Origin: Synaphobranchus kaupii
Lineage: Eukaryota; Chordata; Actinopteri; Anguilliformes; Synaphobranchidae
Reading direction: 5' to 3'
DNA: 64,000 nucleotides
Assembly: GCA_029718625.1 (NCBI GenBank)
Contig: CM056376.1
Coordinates: forward strand, 121,736,264 to 121,800,263
Shown: in pieces, positions 37,501 to 45,554 of the stretch
How positions within the stretch are numbered: the stretch's first letter is position 1
Layout of the letters: the number at the start of each line of letters is the position of its first letter
Notes under the pieces: model-generated
Database searches by the model: none
What the model saw: the letters and a program-made list of their open reading frames with translations, nothing else
Told to the model about the DNA's origin: nothing
Program-made: the position numbers and the translations under genes

Positions 37501-40328
37501 AAGCAGACGTCTCTGGGCGTGATCCCAAGTCATGCAGGAAACATCAATCAGTCCCTTTGGGCTAAGACTCAGACTGAACTGCATTGCTCTTATATAGATC
37601 TGCAGCACTACACTGCAATGAACGGCATTACCCTTACATAGATCTACTGCACTACACTGAGATGGACTGCATTGTCCTTACATAGATCTTCTGTACTACA
37701 CTGAGATGGATTGCATTGCCCTTACATAGATCTACTGTACTACACTGAGATGGACTGCAAGGCCCTTCCATAGATATACTGCACTGCCCTCTGATTAACT
37801 GCACTGCCCTTATATGCAGTGAGCACCATAATTCATTGGAAAGTGACACATGTTTTGTTATTTTGGTTCTGTACTCTAGATACAATAACAATGACGTTGA
37901 AGTGCAGACTATCAGCTTTAATTTGAGGGTATTTTCATCCACGTTGCCATATCGGATGAACCGTTTAGAAATTATAAAACCTTTTGTACATAGACATTTT
38001 CGGGCATCAAAAAATTCCTATAGAGATCCATTCAAATGCAGAGAGGTTATATTGTCGCTTGTAGGAGTAACAGAAAATAAGATATCAATAGCCTTTTGTT
38101 ATCCTTTTATACCCAGTCATGATAGCATCTCCTGTTTACCTGTGGAATGTTCCAAACAGGTGTTTTTTGAACTTCCCAGTCTTTTTTTTTTTGCCCCAGT
38201 CCCAACTTTTTTGGAATGTGTTGCAGGCATCAAATTCAGAATTAGCGTATATTTACAAAAATCAATAAAGTTAATAAGGTAAAACATTAAATATATTTTC
38301 TTTGTACTGTTTTCAATTAAATATATGTAAAAGATAATTTACAAATCACTGTTTTCTGCTCTTATGTGCATTTTACATACTGTCACAACTTCTTTGGAAT
38401 TGGCGTTTGTAATATAAAAAGCCAGCAGCCATATCACCATGCACCCTGTTGCTAATGAGATGTGAATATGTGTTTGGCTTTATAATGAGATAGGAGACCT
38501 CCTGGGTTACAAGAGTTCTTACTGGAAGAGGAGTTGGTGTATCTTCACTATTGGTCAAATAAAACCTAATGGCGCACTACAGGGACGGGGGAATATGTCT
38601 CATAATTTAGATGGGACATTGAGCTGAGGACCTGACTGAGTGACCTCACTTATCAAAGAATAGGGAGTCGCTAGTGTCCTGGTAGAATTCCCACCAGGTT
38701 CTATAAACCTTCCAACCTAATCATTCTCCAATTAAATTGTTTCAATAAATGTGTGGTGATGTCTTCTGGATCAGGATGACTGTCAGACATCACCTGGGTG
38801 GGTGCTCCACATTGGTAGTTGGTGTTTTCTATCTTTATTGTAAAGCACTTTGAGATCACAAAACACATGGTGATACACAATCCATACTGTATATAACAGG
38901 TAGGCTCAATCAATACTTCCTTGCTGTGGGAAATTCTAACTCTCATTGCGCACACCATCATGGGTAACCCACTAACACTTTATCCAAGTAACAGATGTAC
39001 ACGTCCAACTCTCCATAGGTGAACGCCAAGCTCATATTTGATGGGTGAAACCAGTTCAAGACTATTCAAGACTAAGGGTACAGGTGTGCCATATACTTTA
39101 ATAAGCCCTGGCACTATGTACCATTGGACATACCTAATTCACGCAGTATATTCACCCTTTACCAGGTGAATATGTATTTAATTGTCTGAGCAGCACATAG
39201 GACTGCTGATTTGATTTATTTGTTGTGGAGGAGCAAGGTGCATCCCACCTATGCATCACTAGGGATATGGTTTTGATGAACAGTATTTGTTAAACACTGC
39301 AGACCCTTTACAATGAAATCATGCCTGCTTATATGTCCTTACATTTTCCATTTAATCATAGGCTAAATACACTTTAAATAAACCCAGACGCATAATAGAA
39401 AACTGTTACCTATTGGCTAGATAATCTGGATAATATTCCATAGAGGTACTGGCCCATTTGAGAGGAAAAGCAATTCCTTAAACCATAATATTTTTTCATT
39501 AATGTATTTACTGGACGATGACATACACGTACCGGGAGATGTTTTAACACCTTGAGTCATCCAGAGTGATACAGAAACACAACAGGCATGTTATCACTCA
39601 AACTCTGCTGCACTGGTTACCGTCTCAAAGCGCACGTGTTAAGCAGGCGGTGCCTTTGTTTATGCATTTACATTCAGAGAGAAAAAAAAAAACTTATGAA
39701 TATCACAATAATACACACCGTACGGTCCATTCAGGGAACTGTATACGTCGATTTACAAACGCCTTTTATCGCTCTACCGTAGCTAACATGGCCAATGACA
39801 CTTAGAAATGTGCCTGACTATTTAACAGTTAAATAGACAGTTGCAATTTCCAAACACAGGGCATTACACAGTGATTGAGATAACAAACAGTGACAGTCTT
39901 GATAAAAACACACACATACGCGCACAATTTAAGCTTGATCCTAAATTAGTAGGGTACATTTCCTTATTGATACTGAAATATAGTGTATATTAGCCATGTC
40001 AATATTGGGTTAACCAGGAAACTCCTGTAGCCATTATGTAGGCTATTGTGCGTTATAGCCTATCGTATAAATCCTCAAACATATTACATTATTATTGTAT
40101 TATGATTATTATCATCCTTGTTCATTCGCTATATTACACATAATCTATCGAAAAGTCGCTGCCATCATATTCAGCAGCTGAAATATTTATCAAATGATTT
40201 AGTTTTAGTTTTTTAATGCACCCAACACAAACTTACCTGACTCCGAGATACGCTATTACCATCCAAATAAGCATCACCCTCCCTCCGACATGATGCAGCT
40301 TGTACCCAGACGAGCGACTCCCGTCCAT
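25281..40328 (-). CDS. gabrg1: GABA-A receptor gamma-1-type subunit, complete nine-exon gene
   Basis: Joined coding exons (minus strand): 40328-40237, 35925-35765, 35193-35126, 31960-31740, 31256-31174, 30615-30478, 29973-29821, 27483-27281, 25541-25281. They total 1380 nt, all phases agree, giving 459 residues. The product is a subunit of the pentameric GABA-gated chloride channel of the neuronal plasma membrane. Seen: signal peptide (about 1-33), Cys-loop C188-C202, TM1 about 270-294, TM2 about 306-325, TM3 about 332-354, TM4 about 437-459 ending YLYL, and N-glycosylation motifs at N50, N127 and N245. The intracellular motif FFCCFDDC (409-416) matches the region palmitoylated in gamma-2. 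Gamma-1 rather than gamma-2/3 is inferred from HYFTSN after TM3, [15 protein letters not shown] and [14 protein letters not shown], and from the gabra2 neighbour. Residue F114 (gamma-2 F77 equivalent) is gamma-2-like while L167 (M130 equivalent) is gamma-1-like. Family certain; paralogue assignment strong but made from memory. Confidence 0.95.
25542..27280 (-). other. gabrg1 intron 8
   Basis: 1739 bp, GTGAGG to GATGACAG. It has a short CA tract near 26588-26630 and a stretch rich in GCTAGC-like words (26840-26945). No repeat family with clear ends was recognised. Confidence 0.8.
27281..27483 (-). CDS. gabrg1: gabrg1 coding exon 8 (203 nt, TM2 and TM3)
   Basis: Encodes the pore-lining TM2 ([19 protein letters not shown]), TM3 ([19 protein letters not shown]) and the start of the cytoplasmic loop, a basic serine/lysine stretch ending SKTQ. 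It ends in phase 0 with CAG before GTGAGG. Its acceptor ATCCCACAG lies about 10 nt from a SINE-type tail (27490-27545), so the sequence upstream of the splice site is repeat-derived. Confidence 0.95.
27490..27545 (-). repeat. SINE-type 3' tail beside gabrg1 exon 8 acceptor
   Basis: On the minus strand it reads GTACGTCGCTTTGGATAAAA, GCGTCTGCCAAATGATTG, TAATGTAATG, the tail of the SINE type seen entire at 33755-33985. The tRNA-like head is not found, so this is a truncated or decayed copy. It ends a few bases before the splice acceptor. Confidence 0.8.
28025..28982 (+). mobile_element. solo LTR of an LTR retrotransposon
   Basis: 958 bp starting TGTTACG and ending CTGTCTCA (TG...CA), flanked by the exact 5-bp duplication CTACT (28020-28024 and 28983-28987). 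A poly(A) signal AATAAA lies at 28901-28906, followed by GCCCTTGCGGGCATTTATTA. No internal retroviral-type genes are present, so it is a recombined single LTR. It sits in gabrg1 intron 7, antisense to the gene. Ty3/Gypsy origin is plausible but unproven. Confidence 0.85.
29821..29973 (-). CDS. gabrg1: gabrg1 coding exon 7 (153 nt, TM1)
   Basis: Encodes [19 protein letters not shown] followed by TM1 ([15 protein letters not shown]) and the TM1-TM2 linker [11 protein letters not shown]. The acceptor is TGTTTCCAG and the donor CTCG followed by GTAAGG. 153 nt is the standard size. Confidence 0.95.
29974..30477 (-). other. gabrg1 intron 6
   Basis: 504 bp with GTATGA donor and TTTCCAG acceptor. 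Nothing beyond AT-rich intron sequence was recognised. Confidence 0.8.
30478..30615 (-). CDS. gabrg1: gabrg1 coding exon 6 (138 nt)
   Basis: Encodes [20 protein letters not shown] then [19 protein letters not shown], the late extracellular domain with a possible glycosylation site at N245. The [15 protein letters not shown] wording is closer to gamma-1 than gamma-2 as I recall them. Acceptor CTCTAG, donor TCAG followed by GTATGA; 138 nt fits the family. Confidence 0.93.
30616..31173 (-). other. gabrg1 intron 5
   Basis: 558 bp with canonical GTAGGT donor and CTCTAG acceptor. It is more GC-rich than flanking introns, with several CpGs at 30650-30730. No repeat or second gene recognised. Confidence 0.8.
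31174..31256 (-). CDS. gabrg1: gabrg1 coding exon 5 (83 nt, Cys-loop)
   Basis: Encodes [11 protein letters not shown] then [16 protein letters not shown]. The two cysteines C188 and C202, with 13 residues between them, form the family-defining disulfide loop. 83 nt is the standard exon size. Acceptor TGTTAG, donor AGCT followed by GTAGGT. Confidence 0.95.
31257..31739 (-). other. gabrg1 intron 4
   Basis: 483 bp, GTAAGG to TGTTAG. It contains a fragment at 31465-31575 related to the small MITE at 2756-2866 (shared GACTGAAGTAAAAAG and GCTAACTCAGTAATCC). Confidence 0.8.
31740..31960 (-). CDS. gabrg1: gabrg1 coding exon 4 (221 nt, benzodiazepine/agonist face)
   Basis: 221 nt, the usual size of this exon. 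It runs from [17 protein letters not shown] through [14 protein letters not shown] and [13 protein letters not shown] to VMYTLR. It holds two residues known in gamma-2 to shape the benzodiazepine site: the FFAQT motif (F114, F77 equivalent) and PNRLLR (L167, M130 equivalent). Acceptor TTACAG, donor CAG followed by GTAAGG. Confidence 0.95.
32558..32745 (+). repeat. degraded tRNA-derived SINE
   Basis: Follows the order of the copy at 33755: GGGCAGCAGTGTGGCATAAAG, GGGCACTGCC, ACCCTTGAG, TAACCTGAATTGATTCAGT, ATCCAGCTGTATAAA, GAGCATCTATAAAATG. Heavily mutated. Confidence 0.75.
33755..33985 (+). repeat. tRNA-derived SINE
   Basis: Head GGCGGCAGTGTAGTATAACG, GTTAAGGAACTGGACTTGTA and GGTTGCAGGTTCAATTCC contains A- and B-box-like motifs of a tRNA. 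The body reads ATATCCAGCTGTATGAATGG, and the tail AAGTCGCTCTGGATTAGAGT, GTCTGCTAAATGCC, a tail shared by many fish SINEs. In gabrg1 intron 3, antisense to the gene. Confidence 0.88.
34114..34242. mobile_element. hairpin MITE
   Basis: Inverted arms CACAGTAAATTCACAGTG through GTGTTAATTCAACTCTAGCA and the reverse TGCTAGAGTTGAATTAACAC, ACAGTTTACTGTG, around a 35-bp loop. In gabrg1 intron 3. Confidence 0.8.
35126..35193 (-). CDS. gabrg1: gabrg1 coding exon 3 (68 nt)
   Basis: Encodes [19 protein letters not shown] then INM, a very conserved first beta-strand region of Cys-loop receptors. 68 nt is the usual size of this exon in GABA-A subunit genes. The acceptor is CTCTTTCAG and the donor ATG followed by GTGAGT, ending in phase 0. 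Confidence 0.93.
35194..35764 (-). other. gabrg1 intron 2, GC-AG type
   Basis: 571 bp. It begins with GCAAGTGATT and ends CTCTTTCAG. The donor matches the consensus at the other positions (AG before, AAGT after), as is usual for GC-AG introns. Nothing else recognised inside. Confidence 0.8.
35765..35925 (-). CDS. gabrg1: gabrg1 coding exon 2
   Basis: 161 nt, encoding the acidic N-terminus LEDEDYED, the glycosylation motif NKTW and the gamma-family [11 protein letters not shown] block. The acceptor is CCTGAAG before TTTGGC. The donor is non-canonical: GGAG followed by GCAAGT, a GC donor. Only this cut gives the phase (one leftover G) needed to form the valine codon with exon 3; the next GT downstream leads directly into an in-frame stop. 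Confidence 0.9.
36558..36745 (+). repeat. SINE-like dispersed repeat, copy 2
   Basis: Second copy of the repeat at 3879-4112: GTCTTGGATTGAAACCGACC, TGCCAGTGCTGACTGTGGCC, GGAGAGATTCAGCC, AAGCGACCCC. In gabrg1 intron 1. Confidence 0.5.
37582..37801. repeat. 44-bp tandem repeat, five copies
   Basis: Copies begin at 37582, 37626, 37670, 37714 and 37758, exactly 44 bp apart. The core is CATTGCCCTTACATAGATCT followed by CTGCACTACACTGAGATGGA. It abuts the foldback fragment at 37816. Confidence 0.92.
37816..38095 (+). mobile_element. deleted foldback-family arm
   Basis: Begins GCAGTGAGCACCATAATTCA like the intact element at 16793, proceeds to TTTTCGGGCATCAAAAAATT, then jumps to CTATAGAGATCCATTCAAAT, an internal deletion relative to the other copies. 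Confidence 0.8.
38096..38415 (+). mobile_element. 3' part of a widespread fish DNA repeat
   Basis: Contains CCTGTTTACCTGTGGAATGT, TCCAAACAGGTGTTTTTTGA, CCCAACTTTTTTGGAATGTG, TTGCAGGCATCAAATTCA and CAACTTCTTTGGAATTGGCG, recognised from memory as the end of a very common fish repeat. Family name not assigned. Confidence 0.65.
40237..40328 (-). CDS. gabrg1: gabrg1 coding exon 1 (start codon, signal peptide)
   Basis: Encodes [13 protein letters not shown] followed by the hydrophobic stretch [12 protein letters not shown], a signal peptide completed by exon 2. It ends in phase 2 (AG) before the donor GTAAGT. The ATG at 40328-40326 has A at -3 and G at +4, a good vertebrate start context. The frame stays open upstream to about 40676, so earlier in-frame ATGs exist, but the sequence between them shows no signal-peptide or family character, so the ATG nearest the hydrophobic core is preferred. 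Confidence 0.85.
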
Positions 40329-40690
40329 GTTCAATCTAATTACTGGAAATATTTGGAGATAAAAAGACAAAGATTGCATGAAATCCAATTCCTTTTCTAC
40401 TTCGCTAACTGTTTCAGCGTTATTGTGCGGGAAGCACGGACGGTCCGTGAAGAATTGGAGATTGATGGAGGAATCTACCAATCCGTGCACTTTAGCATTG
40501 CATATATTATTATTTACAGTATCATTCTCCAATATTGTGGGGAAGCGCGTCAGTGTCGGGACAATGTTGCTGCTCCATAGGTCCCTGTTGCCCGCAGACG
40601 GGACGCCACATATCGAGCGCTGTCCCAAAAATTCGGAGAGAAAGCAATACATCACGATTGTCAATGAGACAGACATTTATTTCTCATACT
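40329..40690 (-). promoter_or_regulatory. gabrg1: putative gabrg1 5' UTR and proximal promoter
   Basis: This stretch directly precedes the start codon and is richer in CpG than the AT-rich surroundings (CGCGTC, GACGGGACGCC, ATCGAGCGC). No TATA box in a convincing place is seen. The coding frame stays open through most of it without protein-family character. Assignment is by position and base composition only. Confidence 0.4.
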
Positions 40691-41262
40691 GAAATTATTA
40701 GCACTGAATTTATAAGCTATAGGACAAGTAGCCTAAAATAGCTCAATGATACATTTGGGAACATGTATAAATCTAATGCATTAAGGGTCAGTCGTGTCCA
40801 CCCCCCTCCTAATAATATCTGAAAAAAGCAGAACAATAATAAGACGTAATTGTTATTCAAAGTCACACAGAATTGAGCTCAGGAGGAAATAAGCTGAATA
40901 CGTGAATGAGATGTTGCCATGGAGATCGCCATTTGCATTCCAAACTGGTATAGTCGGCTAGCGGGATTCTCGGAAGCAGATTCCTCTCACAGACAGGGAC
41001 TTCGGCACTTGCCATTTACTGAATCAACTTTGCTTTCCAGTTCCATAAATGAACACTTCCTTGTGTTAACATTTTGTATAAATGTTCGTAGGTGCAAACT
41101 GCGTAGTTAATTTTTATTTTAAAAAAATGTTATTTATTTATGGTCCCCTACTTGAAAGTGAACGTGTAATTCAGAAGAAAATTGTGCAAAGACACAGCTG
41201 GCCAAGAAACAGCTATGCAGCCAATTGTGCCATTACATTTGCTCCCCTAAAATGACAGGAAT
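40691..41262. other. spacer upstream of gabrg1, nothing recognised
   Basis: AT-rich, no gene or element recognised; distal regulatory content is possible but not visible from one sequence. Confidence 0.4.
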
Positions 41263-41355
41263 ATGATGTACTGTAAATACAACGTGCTGTACAGAGCCAA
41301 AACAATAAAGATGTTCTCGCTGTCCCAATACTTTTGCATTTATCTGTATATATGT
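41263..41355 (-). mobile_element. short Tc1/mariner-type end fragment
   Basis: TACAGAGCCAAAACAATAAAG, GCTGTCCCAATACTTTTGCA resembles the termini at 16190-16327 and 21240-21290. Confidence 0.5.
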
Positions 41356-41853
41356 TTTGGCATGGGTCAGACTGGAATGTCTACTGGCTCTGTTGAGATT
41401 ATACTAGCCCAGCATAAAATAATCATTTGAAGAGCTGGCAGATTCCTCTTAATTGCACAGGAAAAACCATCAGCACCACGGACAGCAATCATCCCGTTTG
41501 CGCAGCCTTCAGGACCAAGGGAAGAGACCCCATGCAGCTCAGATCCCCTCTCTTTCCACCTGTCTCGCTTTATGAATCAGCACAGCTCTCCTGCGTTCTC
41601 ATTAAGTGGTCCAACGTAAGAAGCAAACTACGCAAAGCTGGTGCATGAAACCTGCATGTGCCATTTTAATGCTGCACTTCCTCTACAGGAAGCTCAGGAT
41701 ACTGACTGTAAACCCATCCCCCCATAAAAGCGTCTCCAGAAGGTCGGCTCCGCGGTTCCTATCCTCCATCCTCCCCAGAACATGTCTTTCGATGCTGACC
41801 TAGACCTCGGGTTAATTTACCCCACTTGGGAGCTCATTAAGATTATATATATA

Positions 41854-43162
41854 CAGTGGCCACCAGAATTATTGGTAACCCTGGAAAATATGTGTAAAAA
41901 AGGCTATGACAATTCCTTTGTCATTTATCAGCATGACCTTACACTCAAAATATGAGATCATCAAATTTTTAATTAAGGTAAATTATGATTTAAAAAAAAA
42001 AAAATGATATTAACAAAATATGTTCTAAAAAGGGGCGGCACGGTGGTGCAGTGGTTAGCACTGTCGCCTCACAGCAAGCAGGTACCGAGTTCGAATCCCG
42101 GCCGAGGACCCTTCTGTGTGGAGTTTGTATGTTCTCCCCGTGTCTATGTGGGTTTCCTCCAGGTACTCCGGCTTCCTCCCACAGTCCAAACATGCAGGTA
42201 AGGCTAATTGGACACTCTAAATTGCCCATAGGTATGAGTGTGTGAGTGAATGGTGTGTGTGCCCTGCGATGGATTGGCGGCCTGTCCAGGGTGTATTCCT
42301 GCCTTTTGCCCAATGCATGCTGGGATAGGCTCCAGCACCCCCCGTGACCCTGACCAGGAGTAAGTGGGTTAGATAATGGATGGATGTTCTAAAAAGAAAA
42401 CGTGTCACAATTATTGGCAAGTCTACACATAGTTACAAACAAAACCTCAATGAAGTATATTCCCATTCCTATTTTTTTTTTAGATTGGAACTGGGTGCTA
42501 TGGTCAGGTGAAATGAAAATTGAGCTTTTCGGCAATAAATACGGTGGGTTTGGTTTAATAAGAGGCACAGTTATGCAGGGAAGAGTCTTAGTATGGTGGT
42601 GGTGCTGTGAGGGCTGTTTTCCCTTCAAAGGTCCTGGGAACCTTGTTAGAATACTTGGCATCATGGACTCCATCAAATACCAGGAGATTTTAGATCAAAA
42701 TCTGGCTGCCTCTTTCACAAGGCTAAAAGTGAGTTGCAGGTTGAATCTTCAAGCAGGGCAATGATCCAAAGCATACCTAAATATCTATACAAAAACGGTT
42801 CACTGACCACAGAATGAAGGTTTTGCAATGGCCATCCCATCCTTTGACCTGAACCCCATTGAAAACCTGTGGTGGGGTGTGCTGAAGAGGAGTGATGATC
42901 AAGCATCTGGAGAGATTATGTATGGAGGAATGGTCTCAAACCCCTTGTTATGTGTTCTCCAACCTCATGAAACATTACCGGACAAGACTCAGTGCTGTTA
43001 TCTTGGCAAAGTGTGGGTGCACAAAGTACTAAAAACAAGGATGCCAATAATTGTAACACACATTTCTAAGCATAGAAGACATTTGATAAACAATAAACTG
43101 AATTTAATCCTGCACTTTCTGATCATAAAAATTGAGGTTGCCAATAATTCTGTTCGACACTA
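41854..43162 (+). mobile_element. Tc1 transposon relic split by a SINE
   Basis: Inverted ends: CAGTGGCCACCAGAATTATT with GGTAACC at the left and GGTTGCCAATAATTCTGTTC at the right, with TA at both flanks. Coding remnants (about 42480-42910) give WVLWSGEMKIELFG and DLNPIENLWWGVLKR, the later part of a DD34E transposase, broken by frameshifts. About 945 bp remain after removing the SINE; the N-terminal half is largely lost. Confidence 0.9.
42033..42383 (+). repeat. tRNA-derived SINE inside a Tc1 relic
   Basis: Starts GGGCGGCACGGTGGTGCAGT, with B-box-like GAGTTCGAATCCCGG, and runs through GTATGTTCTCCCCGTGTCTA to TGACCAGGAGTAAGTGGGTT and AATGGATGG. A 13-bp target duplication ATGTTCTAAAAAG is exact at 42020-42032 and 42384-42396, showing L1/L2-type retroposition into the older transposon. 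Confidence 0.93.
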
Positions 43163-43164
43163 TA

Positions 43165-45470
43165 TAATTAAGTATTTATTTATTTTTTATAAAAATGTTC
43201 TGAGGAGACAGAAGTGGGTGGGGACCTTGGACTCCTTTGACAATAACTGAAATTCAGTTATTCTAAGGACATCGGCTCACTCTCTTTTCTAATGAGAGTG
43301 AGAGGTGTGAAACAAGAGGGACGGTCCTAGACCAGTTGGGCTCGCAGTGAGGCATTTCAATACCCACTTAAGACAACATGATTGCTTTCGGTGATCTGCG
43401 TGACCCTGCCATCCCCCTGCTCCTTTGCCTCATTTTAGAAGTCAGTCTGGAACTCTTATTCCTCCCACCCGCCCTTTCTGCAGGAAGCAACTCTAAACTC
43501 AATTCCTTCTGCTACCTTTGTCCATTTATTTTTTATTACCAATTTGTTGTTTTCGGTCAACTCGGCCTGAATGCAGTTTCCAGGTCACATCCAGTCATGT
43601 CTCTTATTATGTTCATAGATTGATAGTGTAATGTAATAGCAATTCCTGGGAAGCTGGCCTTGTAACCAGAATATTGCTGCTTTAAGTCCTGGCTGGAGCT
43701 GTGGTGAGCAAGACACTGAACAAAAGTGAATTGTGTTGCTATGAAGAATCGATAGAGATAGACAGTAACCAATCTACACAGTCATCAAGGAGTTGTTGTG
43801 CTGGCAGTAATGCATTTCAATAGACAAAACAGGACCTGAGCAATAAAGGTACTGTATATACTGAACAACTACATAACACTAATAGAGCAAAGGCATTGCC
43901 ACAAAAACAACATAGCAAGCGCATTTTAAGAAACATGCAACAGCATCTAAAGTGATCACAGTATGACAGTTGCACAAAACATAAACCTATCCATAATAAT
44001 GAGATTATGACAGAAAATATGAAAAACAAAAAGACAACAGCACACAGGGATACAGTGTTTTCATTGTCTATATGAGGTTTGTAAATCAAATAAAGAAATA
44101 CATAATGCATCTACAACTTTTCATATTAATTATTTCACATAGTAGATTGTCCTAGACCAGTTAATTATAGTTGGTGATCTGGTCACATGTGTCTTTGCTG
44201 TGGAGCAGAATTTGGAGTCAACATATCCAAAAACCTATTGAGCCATGTTGTTTTTAAATTGATTCCAGACTCATTCCATCCCCTAAGGATGTGTTTTACT
44301 TGAATTTAAAGCTGCATTATAGTTGTCATTGTTGTCTACTAAGCGTAGTATTGAGCCATCTCCTAGAAGCAGTAGAGCAGGCCAAAGAGGTAGTTTCACA
44401 GTTACATGTAGATATAGATAAATATTGAATTAAGTGATACATTTCCATAATTCCAGGATTACTGACTAATCCCAAAACATATGCAAACAAGTCCCTACAA
44501 CACCAAGGAGACATCTCTTGCAAGATTTGTCATCAGAGAGTTTCATCTGGAATAAACCAAGTGGGGTAATATATGCTTTCTGAATACATTTCCAATGAAC
44601 AAAAAGATAGTCTGCCAGTACAATTCAGGACCCAGACCTTGAAGTTTTCTCGCCAACATCAAAGTGACAGATAAAGAATTGATGTTTGTTTTCCATAAAG
44701 GCAGCGACAAAATCTAAATTGCAAATTGTCAGGGGAAGCTTAATAAAAACAGGATGAGGAGCCTTATGGGGCTCTGTATGTTCGTAGATCAAGTCAAAGC
44801 TTCTTTTAAAAAAAACCCTCATTAAAAATATACTCTGTGAGACCACTAGGAAAAATTGAAAGGCTTATAGCCAGACAATACCTGATTATTGTTCCATGTT
44901 ATAGAAGTTCACAAGTAAAATATCTGTGTCTATTACTCTGCTTCCATACATACTGTATCATGGATTGTCAATAATAGGGCCCATAGAAATCTGCTTTAGT
45001 CCAGTAAGGTCCCAGATTATGGGGTATTTGAAGTATTATCGAACCAAAAATTGAGGGATCTTAATTGAAAGGACCAATAAAATAATAAGAAATAGACTGC
45101 CAGATGAATTACAATCCAGCATTTTTCCTTTTTGATTCTTTATAGATATAACACATTGAGAAAAGATAAGATCATCTCTGTGTGTAATAAAGATTATTGT
45201 GGAGGGGGTATTTTCAAACTGCATGTGTGACGTTCTTGATTGCACAACATGACAGTGTAAGGTTATCATCTAAAGTTGCATTTACATTGAAAATCTAATC
45301 TACAGCAAAAAGTCTATTTATTTTATTTATCAGATCGCAGATCCGTTCTTGGGTATTTTTTTGGTTTCCATTGGCTCTGACTGTAATGCCCCACTTTATA
45401 TCTCCAGGCTTTTCTGCTCAATCCCTGCCCTGGCTGCCTCCTCATGAATTATTAAACCCAATATTGGTGT
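43165..45470. other. intergenic, mostly unrecognised
   Basis: A degraded SINE-like stretch is suspected at 43625-43765 (GGCCTTGTAACCAGAATATTGC). Otherwise no gene or clear element. The sequence from 45340 to 45470 is less AT-rich and could be a conserved element, which only alignment could show. Confidence 0.4.
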
Positions 45471-45554
45471 GGAAATACAACTGGGATTAATGCGCTGTTA
45501 CCTCCCAGGAGCGGAAATACAACTGGGATTAATGCGCTGTTACCTCCCAGGAGC
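45471..45554. repeat. exact 42-bp tandem duplication
   Basis: Two identical 42-bp units (45471-45512 and 45513-45554), each starting GGAAATACAACTGGGATTAA and ending CCCAGGAGC. Complete identity suggests a recent event. Confidence 0.95.

Larger units (their letters stand above)
35926..40236 (-). other. gabrg1 intron 1
   Basis: 4311 bp, the longest gabrg1 intron. It holds a SINE-like repeat (36558-36745), a 44-bp tandem repeat (37582-37801), a partial foldback-family arm (37816-38095) joined to the 3' end of another interspersed repeat (38096-38415), and otherwise AT-rich unique DNA. No coding content was recognised. Confidence 0.85.

Noticed and set aside
40233..40676. 147-codon frame read as a longer gabrg1 N-terminus
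   Set aside because: Sequence upstream of the MDGSRS start lacks signal-peptide features; the conserved start with good context is preferred.
42402..42910. Possible functional transposase
   Set aside because: Frames are broken, the N-terminal half is missing and a SINE interrupts the element; it is a relic.
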